This document shows, in pieces, positions 33,167-40,654 of a DNA stretch of 64,000 nucleotides (position 1 is its first letter; the number at the start of each line of letters is the position of its first letter). The DNA is from Flavobacteriales bacterium (GTDB lineage Bacteria; Bacteroidota; Bacteroidia; Flavobacteriales_F; PHOS-HE28), in NCBI GenBank assembly GCA_030584065.1, contig CP129489.1:2151497-2215496 (forward strand), in the 5' to 3' direction. A program made the translations under genes and the position numbers. The notes under the pieces are model-generated. The model did no database searches and had not been told where the DNA came from. It was given only the letters and a program-made list of their open reading frames with translations.

Positions 33167-34491
33167 GCGCCACCAAACCCTCCGGCATCCCCTGGCTCGG
33201 CGAGGTGCCCGCCCATTGGGAGGTGAAGCGTATCAAATCCGTTGTGGTCAGATCGGAGAATGGCGCTTGGGGTGAGGATGAGGCAGGTGACGAGAATGAT
33301 GTGTTCTGCTACAGAGCGGCTGACTTCGATACTGATCGAATGTTGGTCACCGCAGAGAAGCTTGTTCGCCGCAATGTGCCTCCGGAGGTATTTCGACGGA
33401 AGGCGGTCCGGCCAGAACACCTCTTGATCGAGAAGTCCGGTGGCGGAGAGAATGTGCCCGTAGGGCGGGTCGTTCGTTCATTGCTGCATGAGCCCGCGGT
33501 TTTCTCCAACTTCCTTGGGCTGATCGAAGTTGATGAGGCACAGGCGGACAGCAACTACATGCGGTACACCTTCTGGCACCTGTACAGTGGGAAGGTGCCT
33601 TGGCGCTCGATCAAGCAGACGACCGGCCTCCAGAACCTGGACACTTCATCGTACTTCGACGAGAGGATCGCCCTCCCCCCCCTCCCCGAGCAACGCGCCA
33701 TCGCGGCCTTTTTGGACGAGCGCACGGCGCGGATCGATGCCCTGGTGGCGCGCAAGCGGCGGCTGGTGCAGCTGCTGAAGGAGAAGCGCCAGGCTTTGAT
33801 CACCCGCGCGGTAACGCGGGGGCTGGACCCCAAGGTGAAGATGAAGGAGAGCGGGGTGCCGTGGCTGGGGGAGGTGCCGGAACATTGGTCCCTTCCAGCG
33901 TTGAACAGCCGATACGAGATCCTTCTCGGGAAGATGCTAGACGAAAAGCGTCTGACCAAAACAGACCTTGTACCCTACTTGCGGAACATCGACGTGCAAT
34001 GGGATCGGGTGAACACCGAGGATCTGCATGAGATGGACATAGCGCCGAGTGAGTATGAGCGGTTCACACTCAGGCCAGGCGATCTGCTTGTATGCGAGGG
34101 CGGTGACATCGGCCGTACGGCAACATGGAGAGGTGAATTGGCCCTATGTGCATTCCAGAAGGCTGTGCATCGTGTTCGGCCTCGTAGTGCATCTGAGCAT
34201 CCGCGATATCTTTTCTATACGATGGTGGCTGTCCATGGTCGTGGAGTTTTCCTTGCTGAAGGGAACCCGAACACGATACCACACCTTACCGGAGAGAAGT
34301 TCCGTCGTTATCGCTTCCCACAGCCACCTCATGAAGAGCAAGTGGCAATAGCTGAACACTTAGACCAGATGACCACCCGCATCGACGCGCTGGTGACGAA
34401 GGTGGAGGCTGCGGTGGAGCGGTTGCAGGAGTACCGTACGGCGCTGATCAGCGCGGCGGTGACGGGGAAGGTTCAGATACCGATCAGATGA
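33163..34491 (+). CDS. hsdS: Type I restriction-modification specificity subunit HsdS
   Basis: A 442-aa specificity subunit that determines the DNA target of the HsdM/HsdR complex. It has two target-recognition domains, each introduced by the same phrase (GIPWLGEVPAHWE near residue 7 and GVPWLGEVPEHWS near 230) and followed by conserved coiled-coil spacers (LPEQRAIAAFLDERTARIDA and EEQVAIAEHLDQMTTRIDA). The TRD-coding stretches at about 33.24-33.65 and 33.89-34.36 kb are visibly more AT-rich than the spacers, as expected when TRDs are exchanged by recombination. It overlaps the upstream nuclease gene by 4 bases. Confidence 0.96.
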   Translation: MSATKPSGIPWLGEVPAHWEVKRIKSVVVRSENGAWGEDEAGDENDVFCYRAADFDTDRMLVTAEKLVRRNVPPEVFRRKAVRPEHLLIEKSGGGENVPVGRVVRSLLHEPAVFSNFLGLIEVDEAQADSNYMRYTFWHLYSGKVPWRSIKQTTGLQNLDTSSYFDERIALPPLPEQRAIAAFLDERTARIDALVARKRRLVQLLKEKRQALITRAVTRGLDPKVKMKESGVPWLGEVPEHWSLPALNSRYEILLGKMLDEKRLTKTDLVPYLRNIDVQWDRVNTEDLHEMDIAPSEYERFTLRPGDLLVCEGGDIGRTATWRGELALCAFQKAVHRVRPRSASEHPRYLFYTMVAVHGRGVFLAEGNPNTIPHLTGEKFRRYRFPQPPHEEQVAIAEHLDQMTTRIDALVTKVEAAVERLQEYRTALISAAVTGKVQIPIR

Positions 34492-34526
34492 TCGGGCGAT
34501 CAGAAGATCAGACCATTCGAGTGCCC

Positions 34527-34534
34527 TAACTTTG
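34527..34534 (+). promoter_or_regulatory. -7 box TAACTTTG
   Basis: A perfect TAnnTTTG match ending 4 nt before the ATG at 34539, in the 47-bp gap after hsdS. The 255-aa gene and the PemK gene would be transcribed from it as a leaderless message. Confidence 0.7.
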
Positions 34535-34538
34535 GGTC

Positions 34539-35306
34539 ATGTTCACCGGCGGCCCCAGCATCGAAAGCCCCATTCTGCCCTACCGGGAGTGGGCCGTGGA
34601 GCGGGGTAACCCGTTGCAGCGGGCCAGCAAGGCCTACATGGAGCACTTGCTCGCCGTGCTGCAAAGCCGCAAGCAGTTGCCCAAGGCGGTGGCCGCCTTA
34701 AGGAACGAGCAGTTCGCGTTGCGGATCAAGGCCTTGGAATGGCTGGCCCAGGATGGCTTCGACCTGGAGGAGTGGCAGCAACGCAAGGAGCGGGAATTGA
34801 AGGCGCATGAGCACGCACCCGGCCTGGAGCTGTTGGTGCTGAACATGCGGTTCGCCTTGCAAGCCGGTGCGGATGTGTTTCGCGGTCTGAAGGCGAAGGG
34901 CGTGGATCTGGAGAACATGGACAAGGGCCAGGTGGCGGCCATGGACGGCATCACGTTCGAGCAGTTCGAGGCGGTGATCAATCTGGCCGTGCCGCACGGT
35001 GAGGCCGCGCACATGATCCTCACTTGGTTGTATGCCAGCATGGATATGGAAGCCGGTCTGCTGATGGGGGAGGCCGTGCTGGAGGAGGATGTGCGCGTGA
35101 GCGCCGCCCGCGTGGAGGACCTGAACGCCTTTCTGGTACCCGCCGCGCAGACCTACGCGGCCTGCGCCCGCCTGATGCGCCTGGTGCCGGTGAACGAGGT
35201 GCCTGCGGCCAGCTTGGTGCAGCAGCCAGCGCCCAAGGGCTACATCCGCCAGCAACAGCAGTTGGCGGAGCTGGGCATTGCGGACTGGTTCAAGCAGTGG
35301 GCCTGA
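34539..35306 (+). CDS. Unknown protein, 255 aa, coupled to a PemK/MazF toxin
   Basis: A cytoplasmic, mostly helical 255-aa protein (YMEHLLAVLQSRKQLPKAVA, LQAGADVFRGLKAKGVDLE, AHMILTWLYASMDMEAGLLM). It has no recognisable catalytic motif and no family I can name. Its TGA overlaps the ATG of the PemK/MazF-like toxin gene (TGATG), so it occupies the place of the antitoxin, though it is about three times as long as a usual MazE/PemI. It has its own strong -7 box. Role as antitoxin or third defence component is inference from position only. Confidence 0.65.
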   Translation: MFTGGPSIESPILPYREWAVERGNPLQRASKAYMEHLLAVLQSRKQLPKAVAALRNEQFALRIKALEWLAQDGFDLEEWQQRKERELKAHEHAPGLELLVLNMRFALQAGADVFRGLKAKGVDLENMDKGQVAAMDGITFEQFEAVINLAVPHGEAAHMILTWLYASMDMEAGLLMGEAVLEEDVRVSAARVEDLNAFLVPAAQTYAACARLMRLVPVNEVPAASLVQQPAPKGYIRQQQQLAELGIADWFKQWA

Positions 35307-35653
35307 TGGCGGACCTGGCACCGGGCACCATTGTGGATGTGGATCTGGGCGAGCCCCCGGCCACCAAAGGACACGAGCAGCAGAAGCGCAGGCCCTGCGT
35401 AGTGGTGGTGCACCTGACGAAACTGGGCCTGTTGGTAGTGATCCCGATCAGCGGCAACCGGCCAACGCACGTCGCCTTCACCTCGCTGGCGCTTGCAGCC
35501 AGTGCGGCCAATGGGCTCGCAAAGGATTCTTACGCGCTATGCCACCAGGTACGGTCCGTTTCGCCCGAGCGCATGAAAAAGGTGCGCGGCCAACTGGGTG
35601 CGCTTGACCTGGAGCGGGTGCGTGGGGTGCTGAAGGGGATGATGCAGTTGTGA
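35306..35653 (+). CDS. PemK/MazF-family toxin
   Basis: A 115-aa protein with the PemK/MazF fold pattern: the start LAPGTIVDVDLGEPPATKGH, then RRPCVVVVHL, VVIPISGNRPTHVAF and the C-terminal CHQVRSVSPERM. The Arg-Pro and Ser-Pro-x-Arg segments are those of the RNase active site in this family. It would cleave mRNA unless neutralised. It begins in TGATG overlap with the 255-aa gene, so it is translated from the same message. The ATG at 35306 is the family-typical start; a longer in-frame reading lies within the upstream gene. Confidence 0.85.
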   Translation: MADLAPGTIVDVDLGEPPATKGHEQQKRRPCVVVVHLTKLGLLVVIPISGNRPTHVAFTSLALAASAANGLAKDSYALCHQVRSVSPERMKKVRGQLGALDLERVRGVLKGMMQL

Positions 35654-35757
35654 GGTGGGCGATCATGCCGTGCATGTGGCTGGCGTTGGCCCGGTCTACC
35701 ACGCTCTGGGGGTCAACGATTTAACACGGGGTCGCATCGCCAGCGGTCGCGTGATCC

Positions 35758-35765
35758 TAACTTGG
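35758..35765 (+). promoter_or_regulatory. -7-like box TAACTTGG
   Basis: Ends 6 nt before the GTG at 35772. I used it to choose that GTG as the start of the DUF433 gene in place of a GTG 117 bp upstream, whose extra residues look unstructured. Confidence 0.5.
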
Positions 35766-35771
35766 CGCTCG

Positions 35772-36440
35772 GTGAGCACCTTGGTTAAACCCGGTCTTGG
35801 TCTCGGCGCCTTCTCGGTTCCGGACATTGCCGTTATCCTGCAACTGCCGCAGGGTAAGGTGAGGCGGTTATTGAACCAGGTCTGGGACCACCGACTGGGC
35901 CAGGAGCTGTTCGGCGACACCTTTTCCACGAGCATCGGCGCCCACAAGTACGTGAACTTCCATGTGCTCATTGAGTTCTACGTCTATTTTGAGCTGAGGC
36001 AGCTCGGTGTTACCGCACAGCAGATCGTGAAGGCACGCAATGCCATGCGCAAGGACCTGGGCACCGAACACCCATTCGCCACGGCACACGTGCTGAGCCA
36101 TGGCAAGAAGATCTGGTACAACTACATGGACAGTGTGGTGAACGCGGATGGCAGCCGCCAGACCAACTTCGTGAACATGGTGCAGGACTACGCCAGGAAG
36201 ATCGACTTCAACCTGGACTTCATGGCGGAACGGTTCTGGCCCTTGGGCAAGCAACGGAGCGTGGTGGTGGACCCGAAGCATCAGTTCGGTGCGCCTACCG
36301 TGCCCGGCACCAACATCAACGCGCAAGTGCTCTTTCAGATGAGCAAGAGCGGCGAACGGGTCGAGTCGCTCGCGGCGTTGTACGACCTGGATGTGAAGGA
36401 CGTGCGGGACGCGATCCTGCTCTACGAACGAGCAGCGTGA
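35772..36440 (+). CDS. DUF433-family antitoxin with N-terminal HTH
   Basis: A 222-aa protein. The start (FSVPDIAVILQLPQGKVRRL) is a MerR-like helix-turn-helix. The C-terminus (NINAQVLFQMSKSGERVESL, YDLDVKDVRDAILLYE) is the DUF433 module. DUF433 proteins are the antitoxin partners of DUF5615 PIN-like toxins, and exactly such a gene follows with a 4-base or near overlap. It likely binds its own promoter and neutralises the toxin. It is longer than the usual DUF433 antitoxin of about 80 aa because of the HTH and a middle domain. Confidence 0.82.
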   Translation: MSTLVKPGLGLGAFSVPDIAVILQLPQGKVRRLLNQVWDHRLGQELFGDTFSTSIGAHKYVNFHVLIEFYVYFELRQLGVTAQQIVKARNAMRKDLGTEHPFATAHVLSHGKKIWYNYMDSVVNADGSRQTNFVNMVQDYARKIDFNLDFMAERFWPLGKQRSVVVDPKHQFGAPTVPGTNINAQVLFQMSKSGERVESLAALYDLDVKDVRDAILLYERAA

Positions 36441-36445
36441 ACCGC

Positions 36446-36844
36446 ATGAAGATCTATTTCGACGAGAACCTCTCGCCCCATCTTGCCCGCGGGTTGCACC
36501 ACCTGAGCCAAGGACACCTGAGGGGTGCGGACATCATTTCCGCGTTCGATGACCCAGGCAAGGGAACCAAGGACGAGGACCTCCTGAAGTTTCTGGCATC
36601 GAAGAAGGCCATCCTGATCACGAAGGATATCAATATCCATCGTGACCGGATGGTCGCGGAGGAGTGCAGGAAACTCGGCTTGGGCATGTTCTTCTTGAAG
36701 CTTCCCCAGAATGAGGGCAAGTACTGGGATATTGTACGAGCGGTGATCAAGCATTGGGAGCCCATCGTGGAGATCATCAACACGAAGAAGGCGCCCTTTG
36801 CCTACGAGGTGACTCCGAAGGCGGGCCCGCGTCCGTTGAAGTAG
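36446..36844 (+). CDS. DUF5615 PIN-like toxin
   Basis: A 132-aa PIN-like protein: the family signature KIYFDENLSPHLARGL at the N-terminus, then DEDLLKFLASKKAILITKD, with the acidic residues expected of a PIN-type RNase site. It pairs with the preceding DUF433 antitoxin as a VapBC-like toxin-antitoxin system. A GTG at 36437 overlapping the upstream stop (GTGA) is an alternative start adding three residues; I prefer the ATG because the family begins at MKIYFDE. It sits just before hsdR, inside the restriction locus. Confidence 0.83.
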   Translation: MKIYFDENLSPHLARGLHHLSQGHLRGADIISAFDDPGKGTKDEDLLKFLASKKAILITKDINIHRDRMVAEECRKLGLGMFFLKLPQNEGKYWDIVRAVIKHWEPIVEIINTKKAPFAYEVTPKAGPRPLK

Positions 36845-36872
36845 GGCCTGGAGGCTTTTTCTGTTCGCGTTC

Positions 36873-36880
36873 TAACTTGC
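36873..36880 (+). promoter_or_regulatory. -7-like box TAACTTGC of hsdR
   Basis: Ends 4 nt before the hsdR ATG. It is identical in sequence and spacing to the box of the HNH endonuclease gene. Restriction subunit expression could thus be controlled separately from the methyltransferase. Confidence 0.55.
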
Positions 36881-36884
36881 TCGC

Positions 36885-39800
36885 ATGTCCAAGGTGACGA
36901 GCGAAGCCACCTTCGAGGCCTACCTCGAAGAGATCCTGCACGAAAAGAGCGGTTGGCACTCCCTGCCCAAGAGCGGCTGGGACAAGGCCAATGCCTATTT
37001 CTCGGCGGAGGTGCTGGGCTTCATCCAGCGGACGCAGGAGAAGCTGTGGCAGCAGATGGCCAAGCTGCACGGCGCCGACCTGGAACCCAAGTTGCTGGAC
37101 GCCCTGCTGAAGGAACTGGAGCTGAAGGGCACGCTGCATGTGCTGCGCCACGGCTTCAAGTTCTATGGCAAGCTGTTCCGCATGGCCTACTTCAAGCCCG
37201 CCCACGGCCTGAACCCGGAGGTGCTGGCGCTGTATGCCGAGAACCGCCTTGGCGTGAGCCGCCAGATCCCCTGCCACCCGAACGACGGCAGCGAGATGGA
37301 CCTGACCTTCTGCCTGAACGGCCTGCCCGTGGCCACCTGCGAGCTGAAGAACCCCGCCACGCATCAGACCTGGCGCGATGCGGTGAAGCAGTACCAGCAC
37401 GACCGCGACCCCAACGCCCCGCTGTTCCGTTACCAGAAGCGCGCCTTGGTCCACTTCGCCGCCGATGTTGAAGAGGTACACATGTGTACCCGGCTGGCTC
37501 GGGAGAAGAGCGTGTTCCTGCCCTTCAACCGGGGCAGCCACCCCGGCGAGGTGCAATGCGGCGCAGGCAATCCGCAGCACCCCAGCGGCTACCGCACCGG
37601 CTATTTCTGGGAGGAAGTGCTGCAACGCGACAGCTTCCTGGACATCCTGGGGCACTTCATCTTCACCGAGCACAAGGAGGAGCAGGTGAACGAGGCGGGC
37701 GGGGCCAGCCGCATGGTGAAGATGGAGACCACGGTGTTCCCCCGCTACCACCAGCTGGACGCGGTGCGCAAGCTGATCGCGGCAGCGCGGGAGGGCGGAC
37801 CGGGCAGCAACTACCTGATCCAGCACAGCGCGGGCAGCGGCAAGACCAACAGCATCAGCTGGCTGGCGCACCGGCTGGCCAGCTTGCACGATGCGCAGGA
37901 CCGCAAGGTGTACGACTGCGTGGTGGTGATCACCGACCGGCGTGTGCTGGACCAGCAGTTGCAGGACGCCATCTACCAAATAGAGCACGCGCAGGGCGTG
38001 GTGAAGGCCATCGACGACAACAGCCGTCAATTAGCGGAGGCACTGGTGGACGGCACCAGCATTGTGATCACCACGCTGCAGAAGTTCCCGCATGTGCTGC
38101 GCGGCCTGCTGAACATCGCCGCCGGGGGCAGCTACGAGGAGCTGAGCGAGGTGGAGCGGCAGATGGCCGCGGAACAGGCCGCGCTGTATGAAAGCAAGAT
38201 CGGGGGCAGGCGCTACGCCATCATCGTGGACGAGGCCCACAGCAGCCAGACCGGTGAGGCGGCCAAGGACCTGAAGGCGATACTTGGTGCCGGACAGGAA
38301 GGCGAAGAGGACGAGGAACTGAGCAGCGAGGACATGCTGACGCGCGTGATGAGCGCGCGGGGCAAGCAGAAGAACCTGAGCTTCTTCGCCTTCACGGCCA
38401 CGCCCAAGCCCAAGACGCTGCAGCTCTTTGGTGCGCCCTTCCACCTGTACAGCATGCGGCAGGCGATCGAGGAGCGCTTCATCCTGGACGTGGTGCAGCA
38501 CTACACCACCTACGCCACCTACTACAAGCTGGTGAAGGCCGTGGAGGACGACCCGAACCTGCCCAAGAAGAAAGCCACGCGGCAGCTGGCCAAGTTCATG
38601 AGCCTGCACCCGCACAACATCGAGCAGAAGACCGAGGTGATGGTGGAGCACTTCCGCCTGCACGTGCGGCACCTGCTGGACGGCAAGGCCAAGGCCATGG
38701 TGGTGTGCAGCAGCCGCCTGCATGCCGTGCGCTATTTCCAGGCCTTCCAGCGCTACATCAAGGCCCATGGCTATGCGGACGTGAACCCGCTGGTGGCCTT
38801 CAGCGGCAAGGTGAAGGACGAGGACATGACCTTCACGGAGCCCTCGCTGAACATCGATGTGGCGAACGGCCGGCCCATCAGCGAAGCCCAGTTACCGGAG
38901 CGCTTCGACAGTCCGGATCACAACGTGCTGCTGGTGGCCAACAAATACCAGACAGGCTTCGACCAGCCCAAGCTCCACACCATGTACGTGGACAAGCGCT
39001 TGGACGGCGTGCAGGCCGTGCAGACGCTGAGCCGCCTGAACCGTCGCTACACCGGCAAGGAAAAGCCCTTCGTGCTGGACTTCGTGAACAGTGCGGAGGA
39101 CATCTACACGGCCTTCAAGCCCTACTACGATGCCACCAGCCTGAAGGAGCCCGCGGACCCGGCCCAACTGGAAGCGCTGAAGCATGAGCTGGATGCCATG
39201 CAGGTGTACCACAGCCATGAAGTGGAGGCCTTCGCTGCCATCTTCTACCAGCCCGCCACCAAGCACAAGAAGGCCGATCACGGCCGCCTGGAGAAGCACG
39301 TGCAACCCGCCGTGGACCGCTTCAAGGCCTTGGAGAACGAGGATGCGCGTCAGGCTTTCCGTGACAAGCTGAAGGCCTACGTGAACCTCTACGCCTTCCT
39401 GAGCCAGATCCGCCCCTGGGCCGATGCCGACCAGGAGAAGCTGTACAGCTACGCCCGCTTCCTGTTGCCGCACCTGCCCAGCAGCCGCGAGGCCCGCGTG
39501 GTGGACCCCAGCGATGATGTGGCCCTCCGCTACTACCGCCTGGAACGCGTGGGCACCGGCACCATCGACCTGAAGACCGGGGATGTGGTGCCGATCGGTG
39601 GCCCGGTGGCCGTGGGCACCGGCAAGCCCGAGGATCCCGAGGTGCCGCTATCCACCATCGTAGGCGTGCTGAACGAGCGCTTCAGCACGGAGTTCACCGA
39701 AGCGGACCAGCTCTTCTTCGATCAGATCCAGGCCGAAGCTGCCGAGGATCAGCGCGTGATCGATACGGCGCTTGCGAACCCGGAGGATAAGTTCATCCTC

Positions 39801-39965
39801 GGCATCCGCGAGCTGGTGGACCACCTGATGGTGCAGCGCATGGGCAAGAACGACAAGCTGGTGACGCGCTACCTGGATGACGGTGCGTTCAAGGAGATCG
39901 CACTGGCGCTGATGGGGAGGGCGTTGTACAAGCGGATCACCGCAGGTGAGGATCGAGCAGTGTGA
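36885..39965 (+). CDS. hsdR: Type I restriction-modification endonuclease/translocase subunit HsdR
   Basis: A 1026-aa motor and nuclease subunit. The N-terminal PD-(D/E)XK nuclease is seen in MDLTFCLNGLPVATCELKN (Asp then Glu-x-Lys). SF2 helicase motifs follow: Walker A in HSAGSGKTNSISWL, DEAH in IIVDEAHSSQTGE and motif III in FFAFTATPKPKT. The helicase C-terminal block has VANKYQTGFDQPKL and VQTLSRLNRRY. It is full length. With HsdM and HsdS it makes a complete type I system, although the three genes are spread over 12.4 kb and separated by six others. Confidence 0.97.
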   Translation: MSKVTSEATFEAYLEEILHEKSGWHSLPKSGWDKANAYFSAEVLGFIQRTQEKLWQQMAKLHGADLEPKLLDALLKELELKGTLHVLRHGFKFYGKLFRMAYFKPAHGLNPEVLALYAENRLGVSRQIPCHPNDGSEMDLTFCLNGLPVATCELKNPATHQTWRDAVKQYQHDRDPNAPLFRYQKRALVHFAADVEEVHMCTRLAREKSVFLPFNRGSHPGEVQCGAGNPQHPSGYRTGYFWEEVLQRDSFLDILGHFIFTEHKEEQVNEAGGASRMVKMETTVFPRYHQLDAVRKLIAAAREGGPGSNYLIQHSAGSGKTNSISWLAHRLASLHDAQDRKVYDCVVVITDRRVLDQQLQDAIYQIEHAQGVVKAIDDNSRQLAEALVDGTSIVITTLQKFPHVLRGLLNIAAGGSYEELSEVERQMAAEQAALYESKIGGRRYAIIVDEAHSSQTGEAAKDLKAILGAGQEGEEDEELSSEDMLTRVMSARGKQKNLSFFAFTATPKPKTLQLFGAPFHLYSMRQAIEERFILDVVQHYTTYATYYKLVKAVEDDPNLPKKKATRQLAKFMSLHPHNIEQKTEVMVEHFRLHVRHLLDGKAKAMVVCSSRLHAVRYFQAFQRYIKAHGYADVNPLVAFSGKVKDEDMTFTEPSLNIDVANGRPISEAQLPERFDSPDHNVLLVANKYQTGFDQPKLHTMYVDKRLDGVQAVQTLSRLNRRYTGKEKPFVLDFVNSAEDIYTAFKPYYDATSLKEPADPAQLEALKHELDAMQVYHSHEVEAFAAIFYQPATKHKKADHGRLEKHVQPAVDRFKALENEDARQAFRDKLKAYVNLYAFLSQIRPWADADQEKLYSYARFLLPHLPSSREARVVDPSDDVALRYYRLERVGTGTIDLKTGDVVPIGGPVAVGTGKPEDPEVPLSTIVGVLNERFSTEFTEADQLFFDQIQAEAAEDQRVIDTALANPEDKFILGIRELVDHLMVQRMGKNDKLVTRYLDDGAFKEIALALMGRALYKRITAGEDRAV

Positions 39966-39995
39966 GCGCGGTCCTGAATAGGAATTGTCGATAGG

Positions 39996-40247
39996 CTACC
40001 ACTTCTCGCCCTGCGGCGGATGGATGGTGTAGATCACCGATGGGTCCCCGGGAAGTGGCCCACCCCGACGGTCCGCGATCAGTTCTACGAATTCATCGAG
40101 TCCCGGCTCGTAGAAGGCTTGGATGCCATAGGGTCCATACTCGTACAGGACGGCAGTAGTGCCATTGAGCCCTTCCGCCAGGGCCTTTTCCTTTAGCTGG
40201 GCACGGCGGTGCTTGAAGTCGGTTATGATGGCGTGAATGAGTTCCAT
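39996..40247 (-). CDS. Small acidic protein of unknown function, 83 aa
   Basis: An 83-aa cytoplasmic protein (MELIHAIITDFKHRRAQLKE, VLYEYGPYGIQAFYEPGLDE, DPSVIYTIHPPQGEKW). I do not recognise the family. It is convergent with hsdR, and a promoter-like TACCTTCC lies 4 nt before its ATG. The longer open frame upstream runs into a palindromic repeat and is rejected. Position at the edge of the defence island gives no firm functional clue. Confidence 0.6.
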   Translation of the reverse strand: MELIHAIITDFKHRRAQLKEKALAEGLNGTTAVLYEYGPYGIQAFYEPGLDEFVELIADRRGGPLPGDPSVIYTIHPPQGEKW

Positions 40248-40251
40248 GGCT

Positions 40252-40259
40252 GGAAGGTA
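40252..40259 (-). promoter_or_regulatory. -7-like box TACCTTCC of the 83-aa gene
   Basis: A TAnnTT match on the minus strand ending 4 nt before the ATG at 40247. The spacing repeats that of other genes here and fixes the start. Confidence 0.45.
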
Positions 40260-40272
40260 CAGGTTACCCCAT

Positions 40273-40351
40273 CCGCAGGGTCTCCGTCTTCGGGACCCTG
40301 CGGCGCTGCACAAGGCCGCAGGGTCCCTTCGTTCCTCAGGAGACCCTGCGG
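40273..40351 (+). repeat. Interspersed double-hairpin palindrome, copy 2
   Basis: The canonical 79-bp form: CCGCAGGGTCTCC, loop GTCTTC, GGGACCCTGCGG, linker CGCTGCACAAGG, CCGCAGGGTCCC, loop TTCGTTCCTCA, GGAGACCCTGCGG. Arms 1 and 4, and arms 2 and 3, are exact reverse complements. It is preceded by GGTTACCCC like copy 1. It lies in the 407-bp gap between the 83-aa gene and the YCF48-like gene; the rest of that gap (40352-40654) shows no supportable gene. Confidence 0.95.
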
Positions 40352-40654
40352 AGGTGGAAAGCTCCGCAGCCTGCGTCTACCCAGCCCTGAAGTCCCCGCA
40401 GGCTCTCCTCCTCCGTTAGCCGCTGCCTTGCCTTGGATGGATGAAGAGCCCCGCGCTTCAGCACCCCCACCTTGGCGCAAGCGTCCACGCGCTTCCCGTG
40501 CAGCAGCGTGGTCCGAGGCACCCGTGCGAAGCCCGCTTGTTCACGTTCGGGGGCCTTGCCCGATGTAGGGCATGGCGCTCCCGATGAGGAAGTGCCTCCG
40601 CAGCAGGCGCGGATCATGCCTGCTACCCGATCAGCGCACGAAGCCCCCTTGCAC

